In this document: piece by piece, positions 1-7,049 of the stretch
Layout: each line of letters opens with the position of its first letter
Position numbering within the stretch: position 1 is the stretch's first letter
Origin: a bacterium
GTDB lineage: Bacteria > SM23-31 > JAUVVT01
Assembly (NCBI GenBank): GCA_030616165.1
Contig: JAUWXV010000102.1
Coordinates: 1 to 12,306 of the forward strand
Reading direction: 5' to 3'
Length of the DNA stretch: 12,306 nt
Made by a program: the position numbers and the translations under genes
Notes under the pieces: generated by a model
Told to the model about the DNA's origin: nothing
The model's database searches: none
Seen by the model: only the letters and a program-made list of their open reading frames with translations

Positions 1-618
1 TCTAATTTTCAAAGCCTCTTCTGCCCCTTCTGAACGATATTGATTAGCCTGCCTGATCCTTTCGGCACGCATACGTTGAAAAACCGCTTTCTCATTCTCC
101 ACAGGAAGATCGGCTCTTTTTATCCGAACATCTACTATACTTATACCATATTTCTGAGACTTTTCGTCGCACCTTTTGGTAATTTCTTCCATAATGGTAT
201 CTCTACGCACAGAAACAATATCTATCAAGTCATATCTTCCTAATTCTACTCTCAGTTCCGAATAGACAATATCTCTGAGCCTTAATTGTGCACCATTTTC
301 GTCTCTTACTGCCTGCATAAATGTTAAAGGGTCGCTAATTTCCCACCTTGCATAATTGTCAATTACAAGATTCTTTTTATCTTTTGTTACAATCTCTGTT
401 GGTGCTGCATCATACTCAAGGAGACGGTCTTCGAAATAACTTACCGTTTGTATAAAGGGTATCTTCGCATTCAGACCAGGTTCCGTTATTGTTCTGATTG
501 GCTCACCAAATTGTAAAATTATTGCTTGCTGTTTTTCATCAACTGTAAATAAAGATAAATTTAATATTATAAAAATAACAATTAATGTTACTACTATTAT
601 GATAATTTTTTTATTCAT
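1..618 (-). CDS. hflC: HflC, SPFH/band 7 membrane protease regulator (partial, C-terminus off the window)
   Basis: The reading frame is open from an ATG at 616-618 to base 1, giving 206 residues without a stop. The family is usually about 300 residues or more, so the C-terminal part lies outside. Residues 4-24 form one hydrophobic signal anchor (IIIIVVTLIVIFIILNLSLF), followed by a band 7 domain with hallmark stretches: VDEKQQAIILQFGEPIR, EPGLNAKIPFIQ, DNYARWEISDP, and near the edge VDVRIKRADLP followed by RMRAER. In known systems HflC pairs with HflK in the inner membrane and forms a cage around the FtsH protease, modulating its activity. It starts 11 bases after the hflK stop, and a short GGGA ribosome site overlaps that stop, so the two are surely co-translated. 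Identification is strong from motif order and partner gene; the missing end cannot be judged. Confidence 0.93.
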   Translation of the reverse strand, partial: MNKKIIIIVVTLIVIFIILNLSLFTVDEKQQAIILQFGEPIRTITEPGLNAKIPFIQTVSYFEDRLLEYDAAPTEIVTKDKKNLVIDNYARWEISDPLTFMQAVRDENGAQLRLRDIVYSELRVELGRYDLIDIVSVRRDTIMEEITKRCDEKSQKYGISIVDVRIKRADLPVENEKAVFQRMRAERIRQANQYRSEGAEEALKIR

Positions 619-629
619 TTTCTTATTCC

Positions 630-1628
630 CTATTTTAAAATTTCTTGTCCAAGAGGGAGTATATTTAAAAACCCACTCTTTGAATCAGATTTTATAATAA
701 ATTTTTTGATTTCAGGCAAAATCGCCTCCATAGTTTCGATATACAGTCTTTGTTCAGTAACAGATTTTGCTTTCTGGTATTCATTCAAGACCAGTAAAAA
801 TTTTTCAGCATCTCCTTCAGACCTTTTAATTCGCTCTTCCATATATGCTTCTGATTCCCTGATATCTTTTTGAGCCTCGCCTCTTGCTTTTGGAATTACG
901 TCGTTTCTATAACCTTCCGCCTCTCGTGTAAGGCGTTCCCTATCTTCCCTTGCACTGGCAACATCTCTAAAAGCGTCGGATACCTCATCCGGAGGATGAA
1001 CATCCTGCAGTTGAGCCGCTACAACTTGAATACCTGAATCATATATGTCTAAAATCATTTGAGTAAGAATCATTATCTCTTCCTGAACTTCGAACTTTTT
1101 TTCGGTAAGCGCATCATCTATATTGTGTTTTCCGATGGTGCTTCTTATTGCTGCCTCTGCCACATCCCGAACTGTTTCTTCCTGGCCTCTTATGTTAAAA
1201 AGATACTTCGGTGCATCATTTATCCTATACTGTATAATAACCTGACAGTTGATAATATTCTCATCTCCGGTCAGCATTAAAGCCTCCTGTGGAACGGCAG
1301 CATATCTTGCTGGGGGTCCAGGGTCAATAGTCCTGAATCCTATTTCCACCCTTTTTACCTCTGTAACTTTGGGTTTTTCCACTACCTCAAAAGGATAAGG
1401 CAGTTTTAATTTCAACCCTGGTGAAGTTTCTCTTGCAAATTTGCCAAAGCGTCGAACAACTCCCCGTTCATCCGGATTTACCTGATAAAATATTCCGAAT
1501 AATAACCATAAAATTATTGCACCGCCGACAATATATCTAAACTTTACCTTCTTGAATCTCGAAAAATCAATCTTTGGCAGACCGAATTCTTCACTATTAA
1601 ATATCTTCCCTCTTTCTTCAAACATCAT
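630..1628 (-). CDS. hflK: HflK, SPFH/band 7 membrane protease regulator
   Basis: 332 residues. A basic, polar N-terminus is followed by one membrane segment at about residues 32-49 (IVGGAIILWLLFGIFYQV). A band 7 domain then runs to about residue 230, with NPDERGVVRRFGKF, LPYPFEVVEKPKV and MLTGDENI. The helical part contains QLQDVHPPDEV, REAEGYRNDV and PKARGEAQ. These are HflK signatures; E. coli HflK is longer (about 419 residues), mainly because of a Gly-rich N-terminus that is absent here. HflK should form the hetero-oligomer with HflC that controls FtsH. Two ATG codons stand in tandem (1626-1628 and 1623-1625). A strong GAGGTGA site at 1633-1639 sits 4 bases before the first ATG and 7 before the second, so either could be used. 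The gene begins 38 bases after rpoN, probably in the same transcript. Confidence 0.95.
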   Translation of the reverse strand: MMFEERGKIFNSEEFGLPKIDFSRFKKVKFRYIVGGAIILWLLFGIFYQVNPDERGVVRRFGKFARETSPGLKLKLPYPFEVVEKPKVTEVKRVEIGFRTIDPGPPARYAAVPQEALMLTGDENIINCQVIIQYRINDAPKYLFNIRGQEETVRDVAEAAIRSTIGKHNIDDALTEKKFEVQEEIMILTQMILDIYDSGIQVVAAQLQDVHPPDEVSDAFRDVASAREDRERLTREAEGYRNDVIPKARGEAQKDIRESEAYMEERIKRSEGDAEKFLLVLNEYQKAKSVTEQRLYIETMEAILPEIKKFIIKSDSKSGFLNILPLGQEILK

Positions 1629-1666
1629 AATCTCACCTCATTTTTTTGTTAAACTAATTAAATTAA

Positions 1667-3079
1667 TTAAATTTTTCTGCGGAGTCTTGCAACCGGGATC
1701 ATCATCTGTTCCCGATATTTTGCCACAGTCCTCCTTGCAATGGGTATACCTTGTTCAGACAATATCTTGACAATCTTATCATCAGTTAGGAGATTGCTTG
1801 GGTCCTCATTCTCAATTATCTCTTTTATCTTGTCTTTTATGCTTAAGGTTGAAACCTGTTCACCATCAGAAGTTTTCATCTTTTCGCTGAAAAAATACTT
1901 AAGTTCAAAAACGCCGTAATCTGTCTGAACATATTTCCCGTTTGTAACCCTGCTCACTGTTGATATATCCATTCCAATAGTATCAGCAATGTCTTTTAAA
2001 ATCATCGGTTCAATATGACCTTTCCCTTTCTCGAAAAATCTCCTCTGTCTTACAACAATATCTTTCATAACTTTAAGAATTGTTATCTTTCTCTGCTGAA
2101 TAGAGTTAATCACCCATCTTGCAGATTCAATCTTCTGCTTGATATACTGCTTGGTTGATTCGGAAACATTTTGATTTTCAGTAAGTATTTTTCTATATGA
2201 GTTGTTTATTCTCAGGCGGGGTATATTCCAGTCATTATGGCTGATTATATATTCCTTTCCCACTTTCTCTACGATTAAATCTGGGACAACATAATTTTCA
2301 TTTGGTTTTATATATCCCTCTCCCGGTTTGGGATTTACCCTGCTTATAGTCTTAACAGCGATTTTCACATCTTCAAGAGAAATATTTAAAAGTCTTGCTA
2401 TCTTTTCGTACCTTTTATTCTTAAAATCATCAAAATGTTCTTCTATTATCCTTATTGGCAGTTTATTCTTTTCTTCATTTTCCCTGAGTTGGATAAGAAT
2501 ACACTCTTTCAAATCTCTTGCAGCAATTCCCAGCGGATCAAATGTTTGAATAAGTTTCAGAATTTCAAGAACCTTTTCCACTGGAACTTTCATATGCTCA
2601 GCAATCGATTCAACCGAATATGAAAGATATCCATCTTCATCAATATTCCAAATAATGTATTCACCAATCTCCTGTTCCTCCTTGGTGAGTTTGAAAAAAT
2701 AGAGTTGAGAAATCAAATATTCCGACAGAGTAACAGGAGCAGGGTCAGGCCAAACAACCTCTTCTCTGCTTTCATCTCTTGGAACATATTCATAGCTTGT
2801 TTCGTCATTGACCAATTCATCCCAATCTACTTCATCGTCTTTATCGTCATCTTCTTTAACCTCATCATCGGCAAGTTCGTCCTTCTCTTCATCCTCTTCT
2901 TTTGTTTCTGTTTGTTCCAAATCCGTATCAATTTCTTCTTCCAGAAGGGGATTCAATTCAAGTTCTGCCTTTATTTTCTGCTCAAGAGCCATTACTGGAA
3001 GTTGAAGCAATGTAGAAAAAAGAACCTGCTGTGGAGAAAGCCTCTGTTGTAAAAGTAATCTTTGTTCAAGAAAAGGCAT
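1667..3079 (-). CDS. rpoN: RNA polymerase sigma-54 factor (RpoN)
   Basis: 470 residues, normal for the family. Region I (about 1-48) is the Gln/Leu-rich activator-responsive part, with QRLSPQQVLFSTLLQLP and LELNPLLEEE. Region II (about 49-110) is extremely acidic, a run of Glu and Asp. The core-binding domain follows, with DEDGYLS, FDPLGIAARDLKECILIQL and VNPKPGEG. The DNA-binding region has a helix-turn-helix at about 360-385 (IGMDISTVSRVTNGKYVQT). The C-terminal RpoN box ARRTVAKYRE at 448-457 reads the -24 promoter element. The protein directs core polymerase to -24/-12 promoters and needs an AAA+ enhancer-binding activator; no such activator is in this window. The start ATG is 4 bases after the lptB stop, with an AGG ribosome site about 8 bases ahead, indicating coupling to lptB. 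The lptB-rpoN adjacency is common in proteobacteria. Confidence 0.97.
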   Translation of the reverse strand: MPFLEQRLLLQQRLSPQQVLFSTLLQLPVMALEQKIKAELELNPLLEEEIDTDLEQTETKEEDEEKDELADDEVKEDDDKDDEVDWDELVNDETSYEYVPRDESREEVVWPDPAPVTLSEYLISQLYFFKLTKEEQEIGEYIIWNIDEDGYLSYSVESIAEHMKVPVEKVLEILKLIQTFDPLGIAARDLKECILIQLRENEEKNKLPIRIIEEHFDDFKNKRYEKIARLLNISLEDVKIAVKTISRVNPKPGEGYIKPNENYVVPDLIVEKVGKEYIISHNDWNIPRLRINNSYRKILTENQNVSESTKQYIKQKIESARWVINSIQQRKITILKVMKDIVVRQRRFFEKGKGHIEPMILKDIADTIGMDISTVSRVTNGKYVQTDYGVFELKYFFSEKMKTSDGEQVSTLSIKDKIKEIIENEDPSNLLTDDKIVKILSEQGIPIARRTVAKYREQMMIPVARLRRKI

Positions 3080-3083
3080 AATT

Positions 3084-3812
3084 TTACCTGTCTAATTTAA
3101 ATTTCTCTCCTAAGTATAATCTTCTTGTCTCTTCATCATTTGCAAGAAAATGAGAACTTCCTGACTTCAAAACTACCCCATCATATAACAAATATGCTCT
3201 ATCGGTAATAGAAAGCGTTTCATGGACATTATGGTCGGTAATCAGAATCCCAATATTTTTAAGTCTTAAACTTTTAACAATATTCTGGATATCTTCAACT
3301 GCTATTGGGTCTATTCCGGCGAATGGCTCATCGAGAAGCATAAAATCAGGCTTTACAACAAATGACCTGGCTATTTCAACCCTTCTTCTTTCGCCTCCGG
3401 AAAGAAGATAGGCTTTATTTTTTGCCAGATGCGTTACACCAAACTCCTCCATAAGGCGATTAAGTCTTTCGATTTTTTCTTTTTTGGGTATCCGTATAGT
3501 CTCTAAAATAGCCATAATATTCTCTGCTACAGTGAGTCTTCTGAATATTGAAGGCTCCTGTGAAAGATAACCCAAACCAAGCCTTGACCTTTTATACATA
3601 GGCATATTTGTAATATCAGTGCCGTTAAGATGAACCCTCCCTTCATCAGGTTTTATCATTCCAGTCATCATATAGAAAGTCGTTGTTTTCCCCGCACCAT
3701 TTGGTCCCAAAAGTCCCACTATCTCTCCTTCATTAACAAATATAGAAACATTATTTATCACTCGCCTTTTGCTATAAATTTTAACAAGTTCTTCTGATTT
3801 TAGACTATTCAT
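3084..3812 (-). CDS. lptB: LPS export ABC transporter ATPase LptB
   Basis: This cytoplasmic ATPase powers the LptB2FG transporter that extracts LPS from the inner membrane. From the ATG at 3810-3812 the product is 242 residues, matching the usual length (about 241). Visible motifs are Walker [10 protein letters not shown] (Lys42), Q-loop YLSQEPSIF, signature LSGGERRR, Walker B FMLLDEP with catalytic Glu162, D-loop GIDP and switch His194 in ITDHN. The coupling loop wording RLTVAENI is typical of LptB. The frame stays open to another ATG at 3861-3863, which would add 17 residues. I reject that start because it lies in an inverted-repeat element and the added residues match nothing in the family, although neither start has a clear ribosome site. 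The stop is 4 bases before rpoN. lptF and lptG are not in the window. Confidence 0.95.
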   Translation of the reverse strand: MNSLKSEELVKIYSKRRVINNVSIFVNEGEIVGLLGPNGAGKTTTFYMMTGMIKPDEGRVHLNGTDITNMPMYKRSRLGLGYLSQEPSIFRRLTVAENIMAILETIRIPKKEKIERLNRLMEEFGVTHLAKNKAYLLSGGERRRVEIARSFVVKPDFMLLDEPFAGIDPIAVEDIQNIVKSLRLKNIGILITDHNVHETLSITDRAYLLYDGVVLKSGSSHFLANDEETRRLYLGEKFKLDR

Positions 3813-3850
3813 ATCGAAAAAAATATTTAAATTAACTTTTGTAAATTCCA

Positions 3851-3945
3851 GTAAGACAGACATTCCTGCTTGCCTTGGGGTCTGTCCTTCTGTTTTTATG
3901 GTCAGACCGTGTCCGCAGACAGGCGGGCAAGAATGTCTGACCTAC
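3851..3945. repeat. ~95-bp inverted-repeat (MITE/REP-like) element between the lptA-like gene and lptB
   Basis: The ends are 24-base imperfect inverted repeats, 3851-3874 (gtaagacagacattcctgct...) and 3922-3945, matching at 19 of 24 positions by hand alignment. A second nested pair, ggtctg at 3879-3884 and cagacc at 3903-3908, sits inside. No coding potential is seen. The element fills most of the 125-base gap upstream of lptB, and the alternative lptB ATG at 3861-3863 lies in its end. It resembles non-autonomous hairpin repeats, but no transposase for it is in the window. Confidence 0.75.
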
Positions 3946-3988
3946 CATCCATATCCATATGAAAAAAATATTTAATTCAAATTGTTTA

Positions 3989-5188
3989 TCATTTTTTCAA
4001 TTCATTCACAATATGTGAAGGATAAAAAATCCCCTCCCCTCCTCCTTCTACTATCACTCTTTCGATATCTTCACCAGTAAAATAAAGAGTAATCCTTTCT
4101 CCACTGACCGTGTTTGCACCTTGGGATTCCCCATTTTCAAACAAATAATAGACGCTTTCGGCATTTCTCTCTGCTATCATCTTTTCTATTTTATTTTCTT
4201 TCAGAAATATATAAATATTTTTACCCTTCAGTTCGTTTTCATAATCCAATGTATCAGCAGTCATCGTTGCCACCGCATCTTCAATTACATTGAGTTTATA
4301 TATATTTTTATCTTTTAAAAAGAGTTCAATCTGCTTCCCCCTAATATCACTTCCATCCTGAAATATAATCGGGTCTTCTTTAAGAATAATCCTCTCTTCT
4401 CCATTTTTCATAATATATTCCGCGATATTACATCTTGCTTTCAGATTATCTCTTAAAATCTCCACATTCTTAGAAGCAATCACTTTTGAAGTCTTATTAA
4501 AAAATTCAAGTTTTTCACCGGTTATTGTCATTTCGGTATTCTCTTCCTTCAAAACCATTACAGGTTTTTCGGAAACTTCTATAAAATCTTCCTTTCCAAA
4601 ATAATTTCCCTTTCCCCCCATTATAGTAATATTTTCATTAAAATTGTTAAATATTAAATTATCGTAAGCAATTATTTTTTCACTTTCCTCAAAGAATTCA
4701 GCCTTCCCGCAGGTAAATGTCTGAACACTGTCAATAAACTTCACATTCCCTTCAAAATAAGCCCTCTTTTCGCCGTTATAATAAATCCCCTTATCAGCAG
4801 TAAGGATATTTTTACCTTTGATTAATTTTATACCTTTATCAAAGTAAAATGTCTTTTCATTATTATCATATACAACTTTATTAGAAATAAGTTTTTTCAC
4901 TCCGTCATCAAACTCTACACTTCCCTCAAATATAAATCTATTTTCCTCTTGAAAAAATGTCCCCAGATCACTTTTTAATATATAATTTTTCTGATTAAGA
5001 ACTACATTTCCAATCAATTTTCTGACTGTTTGACCGTTAATGACTTCACTGGAAAGAACATCCGCACGGTATTTTAGAAAATCGTCTGTCTGCCCATAAA
5101 CTTTGTAATTAAATTCTCCGAATAAATTAAACGTAATCAATAAAATAATAAAAATTAATTCTTGAATAAATATGTCTATTTTTATCAT
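3989..5188 (-). CDS. Long OstA/LptA-like periplasmic protein (lipopolysaccharide transport)
   Basis: From the ATG at 5186-5188 the product is 399 residues. Residues 8-24 are hydrophobic and end near YGQTDD, which fits an exported protein. The rest is almost entirely short beta-strand repeats of the OstA/LptA type: GNVVLNQKNY, FEGSVEF, ADKGIYYNGEKRAYFEGNVK, GEKLEFFNKTSKVIA, ADTLDYENELKGKNIY and ERITLYF, each pairing a mask-like strand with a turn. The likely role is the periplasmic LPS bridge between LptC and the outer membrane. E. coli LptA is only about 185 residues, so this one is roughly twice as long. No outer-membrane barrel follows, so it is not a complete LptD. The frame is open upstream to 5374, but that would overlap lptC by 146 bases and put 62 residues before the signal sequence, so the internal ATG is preferred. 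It starts 40 bases after lptC; its ribosome site (AGAAG) is weak. Confidence 0.8.
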   Translation of the reverse strand: MIKIDIFIQELIFIILLITFNLFGEFNYKVYGQTDDFLKYRADVLSSEVINGQTVRKLIGNVVLNQKNYILKSDLGTFFQEENRFIFEGSVEFDDGVKKLISNKVVYDNNEKTFYFDKGIKLIKGKNILTADKGIYYNGEKRAYFEGNVKFIDSVQTFTCGKAEFFEESEKIIAYDNLIFNNFNENITIMGGKGNYFGKEDFIEVSEKPVMVLKEENTEMTITGEKLEFFNKTSKVIASKNVEILRDNLKARCNIAEYIMKNGEERIILKEDPIIFQDGSDIRGKQIELFLKDKNIYKLNVIEDAVATMTADTLDYENELKGKNIYIFLKENKIEKMIAERNAESVYYLFENGESQGANTVSGERITLYFTGEDIERVIVEGGGEGIFYPSHIVNELKK

Positions 5189-5228
5189 ACTTCTAACTTT
5201 AAAAAAAGTTGCAGAAAAAATTTTAAAT

Positions 5229-5771
5229 TCATAAAATAATTTTTCTATCAGTTGTTCCAACTGGTTTAATAATCTTCCACTTTCTAATTTCCTGGTCTGA
5301 TTCAAACCCGTAACCATTAATTGTGTCACCCTCTGAATAAATGGTAACAAATTTATCGGTATATATTTTTTCACTATCTTTATCCCATTTCAATTCTTCT
5401 GAAAGCAAAACAATCCCGCTGTCTGAGACTGCCTTTACATTTCCCTTTGCCGTCATAAAATTTCCGCTCTCCTCCACAAACCCGCTGTCAGAAGTAATCT
5501 TTGAAGTATGTCTGCCTTCTTTGTCAAAAAAATCAACAACTACCGACTGGTCAAGTTCGTATATTCCCTTCGCATTGAACTTTACCATATGCCCTGCCTC
5601 TACCTTTGCCTGTGAGATTCCCTCACTGGTCAATCTTAGACTGAAATCCCAGGTCTCTTGGTCAGGAACATCCTGCAAGGATATTCTGGCAGATAAATCT
5701 TCAAGAGAATCCCTCCCACAATTCACAAACACAAAAATAAAAACTGTGATAATCAACCTCTTTATTAACAT
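5229..5771 (-). CDS. lptC: LPS export ABC transporter periplasmic protein LptC
   Basis: 180 residues, near the family norm. Residues 1-17 are a short hydrophobic leader (LIITVFIFVFV) after two basic residues, then Cys18. This looks like a lipoprotein leader, but the residue before Cys is Asn, outside the usual lipobox, so lipidation is uncertain and the segment may be an anchor. The LptC/YrbK pattern follows: QDVPDQETWDFSLRLTSEG, VDFFDKEGRHTSKITSDSG (the classic y-d-xxG-xxxs-x-l-xA-xxG element) and AKGNVKAVSDSG. The C-terminal TIYSEGDTINGYGFESDQ compares with the family's GxGLxxDxxLxxw. The role is to receive LPS from LptFG and pass it to LptA. No good ribosome site precedes the ATG. The gene follows a large hairpin block that separates it from kdsD. 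Confidence 0.85.
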   Translation of the reverse strand: MLIKRLIITVFIFVFVNCGRDSLEDLSARISLQDVPDQETWDFSLRLTSEGISQAKVEAGHMVKFNAKGIYELDQSVVVDFFDKEGRHTSKITSDSGFVEESGNFMTAKGNVKAVSDSGIVLLSEELKWDKDSEKIYTDKFVTIYSEGDTINGYGFESDQEIRKWKIIKPVGTTDRKIIL

Positions 5772-5788
5772 ATATAATAAAATTTGAA

Positions 5789-5834
5789 TATCTCTAATTT
5801 ATCCCCCGAGCAATCGGGGGATAAATTAGAGATA
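5789..5834. repeat. Perfect 21-bp stem hairpin upstream of lptC
   Basis: Bases 5789-5809 and 5814-5834 are exact reverse complements around the 4-base loop gcaa. The core is cccccga/tcggggg, flanked by A+T-rich arms. It sits 17 bases before the lptC start codon, so in the transcript it would form in the leader of lptC. The C5-GA core is shared with the palindrome at 10406-10429, suggesting a dispersed repeat rather than a gene-specific attenuator. No T-run follows on the minus strand, so it is not a standard terminator. Confidence 0.85.
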
Positions 5835-5851
5835 AGTATAAAGTTTTTTGG

Positions 5852-5900
5852 GACACCTTTTTTTCAAAAAAGGTGTCTACTTTCTTTCCAAAGAAAGTAG
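5852..5900. repeat. Tandem pair of hairpins directly after kdsD
   Basis: The first stem pairs 5852-5863 (gacacctttttt) with 5866-5877. The second pairs 5877-5887 (ctactttcttt) with 5890-5900. Both are perfect, with 2-base centres, and they share base 5877. The pair begins one base beyond the kdsD stop codon. It could protect the 3' end of the kdsD transcript or reduce read-through, but it lacks the G+C-rich stem plus U-run of a classical terminator. It is more likely part of a mobile palindromic repeat. Confidence 0.75.
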
Positions 5901-5901
5901 G

Positions 5902-6867
5902 TTAAGTCAATCCGGTTTTTAAAACATCATGAAGATGAATCATTCCGACAGGGACCATTTTTTCATCAACAACCGGCACCTGCATTATGTCGAACTGTTT
6001 CATCTTATTCAGTGCAAATACTGCAAGGTCCTCCTGTTTCACTATCTTTGGATTTCTTGCCATCATATCCGAAGCCTTCAAAGAATATAAATCTACATTC
6101 TTTTCGAGAGTCCTCTTCAGGTCTCCGTCGGTTATTATTCCACTTAACGTCCCGTCAGAGTTTAAAACACAGGTTCCACCAAATCTTTTTGAGTTCATCT
6201 CCATAACAACCTCTTTAAAAGGAGCATCCTCACCTACCTTTGGTATATAATCCCCGGTATACATAATATCCTTGACTTTCAGGAAAAACCTTTTTCCTAT
6301 ATCTCCTCCGGGATGAAGGAAAGCAAAATCTTCTTTCGTAAAATTCCTTTTGTCCAGCAGTGCAACTGCAATAGCATCTCCCATAGCAAGTGTAGCGGTT
6401 GTGCTGGACGTCGGTGCAAGGTCAAGCGGACAGGCTTCCTCTTTCACACTCACATCTATTACCACATCGCTGCTGCCTGCCAGAAATGAATCTAATTTAC
6501 CAACCATCGATATAATCGGTATTTTCATCCGCTTTATAACGGATATGAAGGTGCGAAACTCATCAGATTCACCACTTTTTGACAGACAAATTACCACGTC
6601 CTCACTGCTCACTATTCCCAGGTCTCCATGAATGCTGTCAGACGGATTAAGAAAGACCGAAGGCGTCCCTGTACTTGACAATGTCGCTGAAATTTTTTTC
6701 CCGATAATACCTGACTTTCCCACACCGGCGACTATTATTTTCCCCTTGCAGTTATAAATTATATCAATTGCCTTCTGGAAATTCTCACCTATTCTATTCT
6801 CAAGGGCTTTTACAGATTCTGCCTCAAGCCTGATTACCTCTTGTGCTTTCTTAATGCTCAATTTCAA
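5902..6867 (-). CDS. kdsD: Arabinose-5-phosphate isomerase (KdsD/KpsF/GutQ family)
   Basis: The enzyme converts ribulose-5-phosphate to arabinose-5-phosphate, the first committed step to KDO. It has 321 residues: an SIS sugar isomerase domain (about 30-190) followed by two CBS domains (about 200-255 and 265-321). Catalytic and binding residues known from E. coli KdsD are all present at a constant offset of eight: Lys51 (GVGKSG), His80 (SIHGDLG), Glu103 (SKSGESDEF), Glu144 (KEEACPLDLAPT) and His185 (FLHPGG). The start codon is TTG at 6865-6867, supported by an AAAGGA ribosome site at 6872-6877, four bases upstream; a nearby ATG in another frame reads only seven codons. Upstream is a RAYT/REP island that separates it from kdsA, its usual neighbour. 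The gene for the KdsC phosphatase does not follow. Confidence 0.95.
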   Translation of the reverse strand: MKLSIKKAQEVIRLEAESVKALENRIGENFQKAIDIIYNCKGKIIVAGVGKSGIIGKKISATLSSTGTPSVFLNPSDSIHGDLGIVSSEDVVICLSKSGESDEFRTFISVIKRMKIPIISMVGKLDSFLAGSSDVVIDVSVKEEACPLDLAPTSSTTATLAMGDAIAVALLDKRNFTKEDFAFLHPGGDIGKRFFLKVKDIMYTGDYIPKVGEDAPFKEVVMEMNSKRFGGTCVLNSDGTLSGIITDGDLKRTLEKNVDLYSLKASDMMARNPKIVKQEDLAVFALNKMKQFDIMQVPVVDEKMVPVGMIHLHDVLKTGLT

Positions 6868-6871
6868 TCAT

Positions 6872-6877
6872 TCCTTT
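6872..6877 (-). promoter_or_regulatory. Ribosome binding site fixing the TTG start of kdsD
   Basis: AAAGGA on the minus strand lies 4 bases before TTG (6865-6867), the only start in frame with the SIS domain. The ATG that immediately follows the site is out of frame and meets a stop after MIEIEH, so the TTG is the real start. Confidence 0.7.
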
Positions 6878-6907
6878 TATTAAAATATTAATCACAAAAA
6901 AATTACT

Positions 6908-6930
6908 CCGCGACAATTTCCCTGTCGTGG
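6908..6930. repeat. Small hairpin upstream of kdsD
   Basis: Bases 6908-6915 (ccgcgaca) pair with 6923-6930 (tgtcgtgg), with one G-T wobble and a 7-base loop. It lies 6 bases from the REP palindrome that follows and seems to be part of the same repeat cluster. Confidence 0.6.
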
Positions 6931-6935
6931 GGTCT

Positions 6936-6963
6936 GTAGGGGCGGTTCGTGAACCGCCCTTAC
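6936..6963. repeat. GTAG-headed REP palindrome
   Basis: gtaggggcggttcg/tgaaccgcccttac forms a 13-bp stem with one G-T wobble. It starts with the tetranucleotide GTAG at 6936-6939, the feature recognised in REP sequences that serve as RAYT substrates. It is one of several sharing the GTAGGGG head in this window. Confidence 0.85.
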
Positions 6964-7018
6964 AAATACAATCATTATTATTCATTAACATTTTCATAAT
7001 TGCCATGCGGATTTCGTT

Positions 7019-7040
7019 GGGGCGAACGGCCGTTCGCCCC
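7019..7040. repeat. REP palindrome just downstream of the RAYT gene
   Basis: A perfect 22-base palindrome (ggggcgaacgg/ccgttcgcccc), 9 bases beyond the RAYT stop. Its core is identical to the palindrome inside the RAYT coding region (7323-7342). The head reads GTTG instead of GTAG, so this copy may be degenerate. It probably marks one end of the RAYT/REP island. Confidence 0.88.
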
Positions 7041-7049
7041 TTCATGAAT

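Noticed and set aside
2808-3005. Plus-strand Ser-rich open frame of about 65 codons
   Set aside because: It is the antisense of the acidic Glu/Asp region of rpoN; the low-complexity serine run simply mirrors GAA/GAT-type codons.
3813-3863. 17-residue N-terminal extension of LptB
   Set aside because: The internal ATG gives the standard 242 residues with Walker lysine at position 42 as in E. coli; the extension starts inside a repeat element.
5189-5374. 62-residue N-terminal extension of the LptA-like protein
   Set aside because: It would overlap lptC by 146 bases and place 62 residues before an evident signal sequence; the ATG at 5186-5188 is more natural.
5341-5787. Plus-strand open frame of 148 codons
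   Set aside because: It lies entirely over lptC on the other strand, has no family features and no ribosome site.
5852-5900. Rho-independent terminator after kdsD
   Set aside because: The stems are strong but there is no U-run after either on the transcribed strand, and genes of the same pathway follow.
6851-7045. Minus-strand 64-codon frame upstream of kdsD
   Set aside because: Its peptide is mostly the translation of two REP palindromes and spacer DNA, and it overlaps the kdsD start; no domain is seen.
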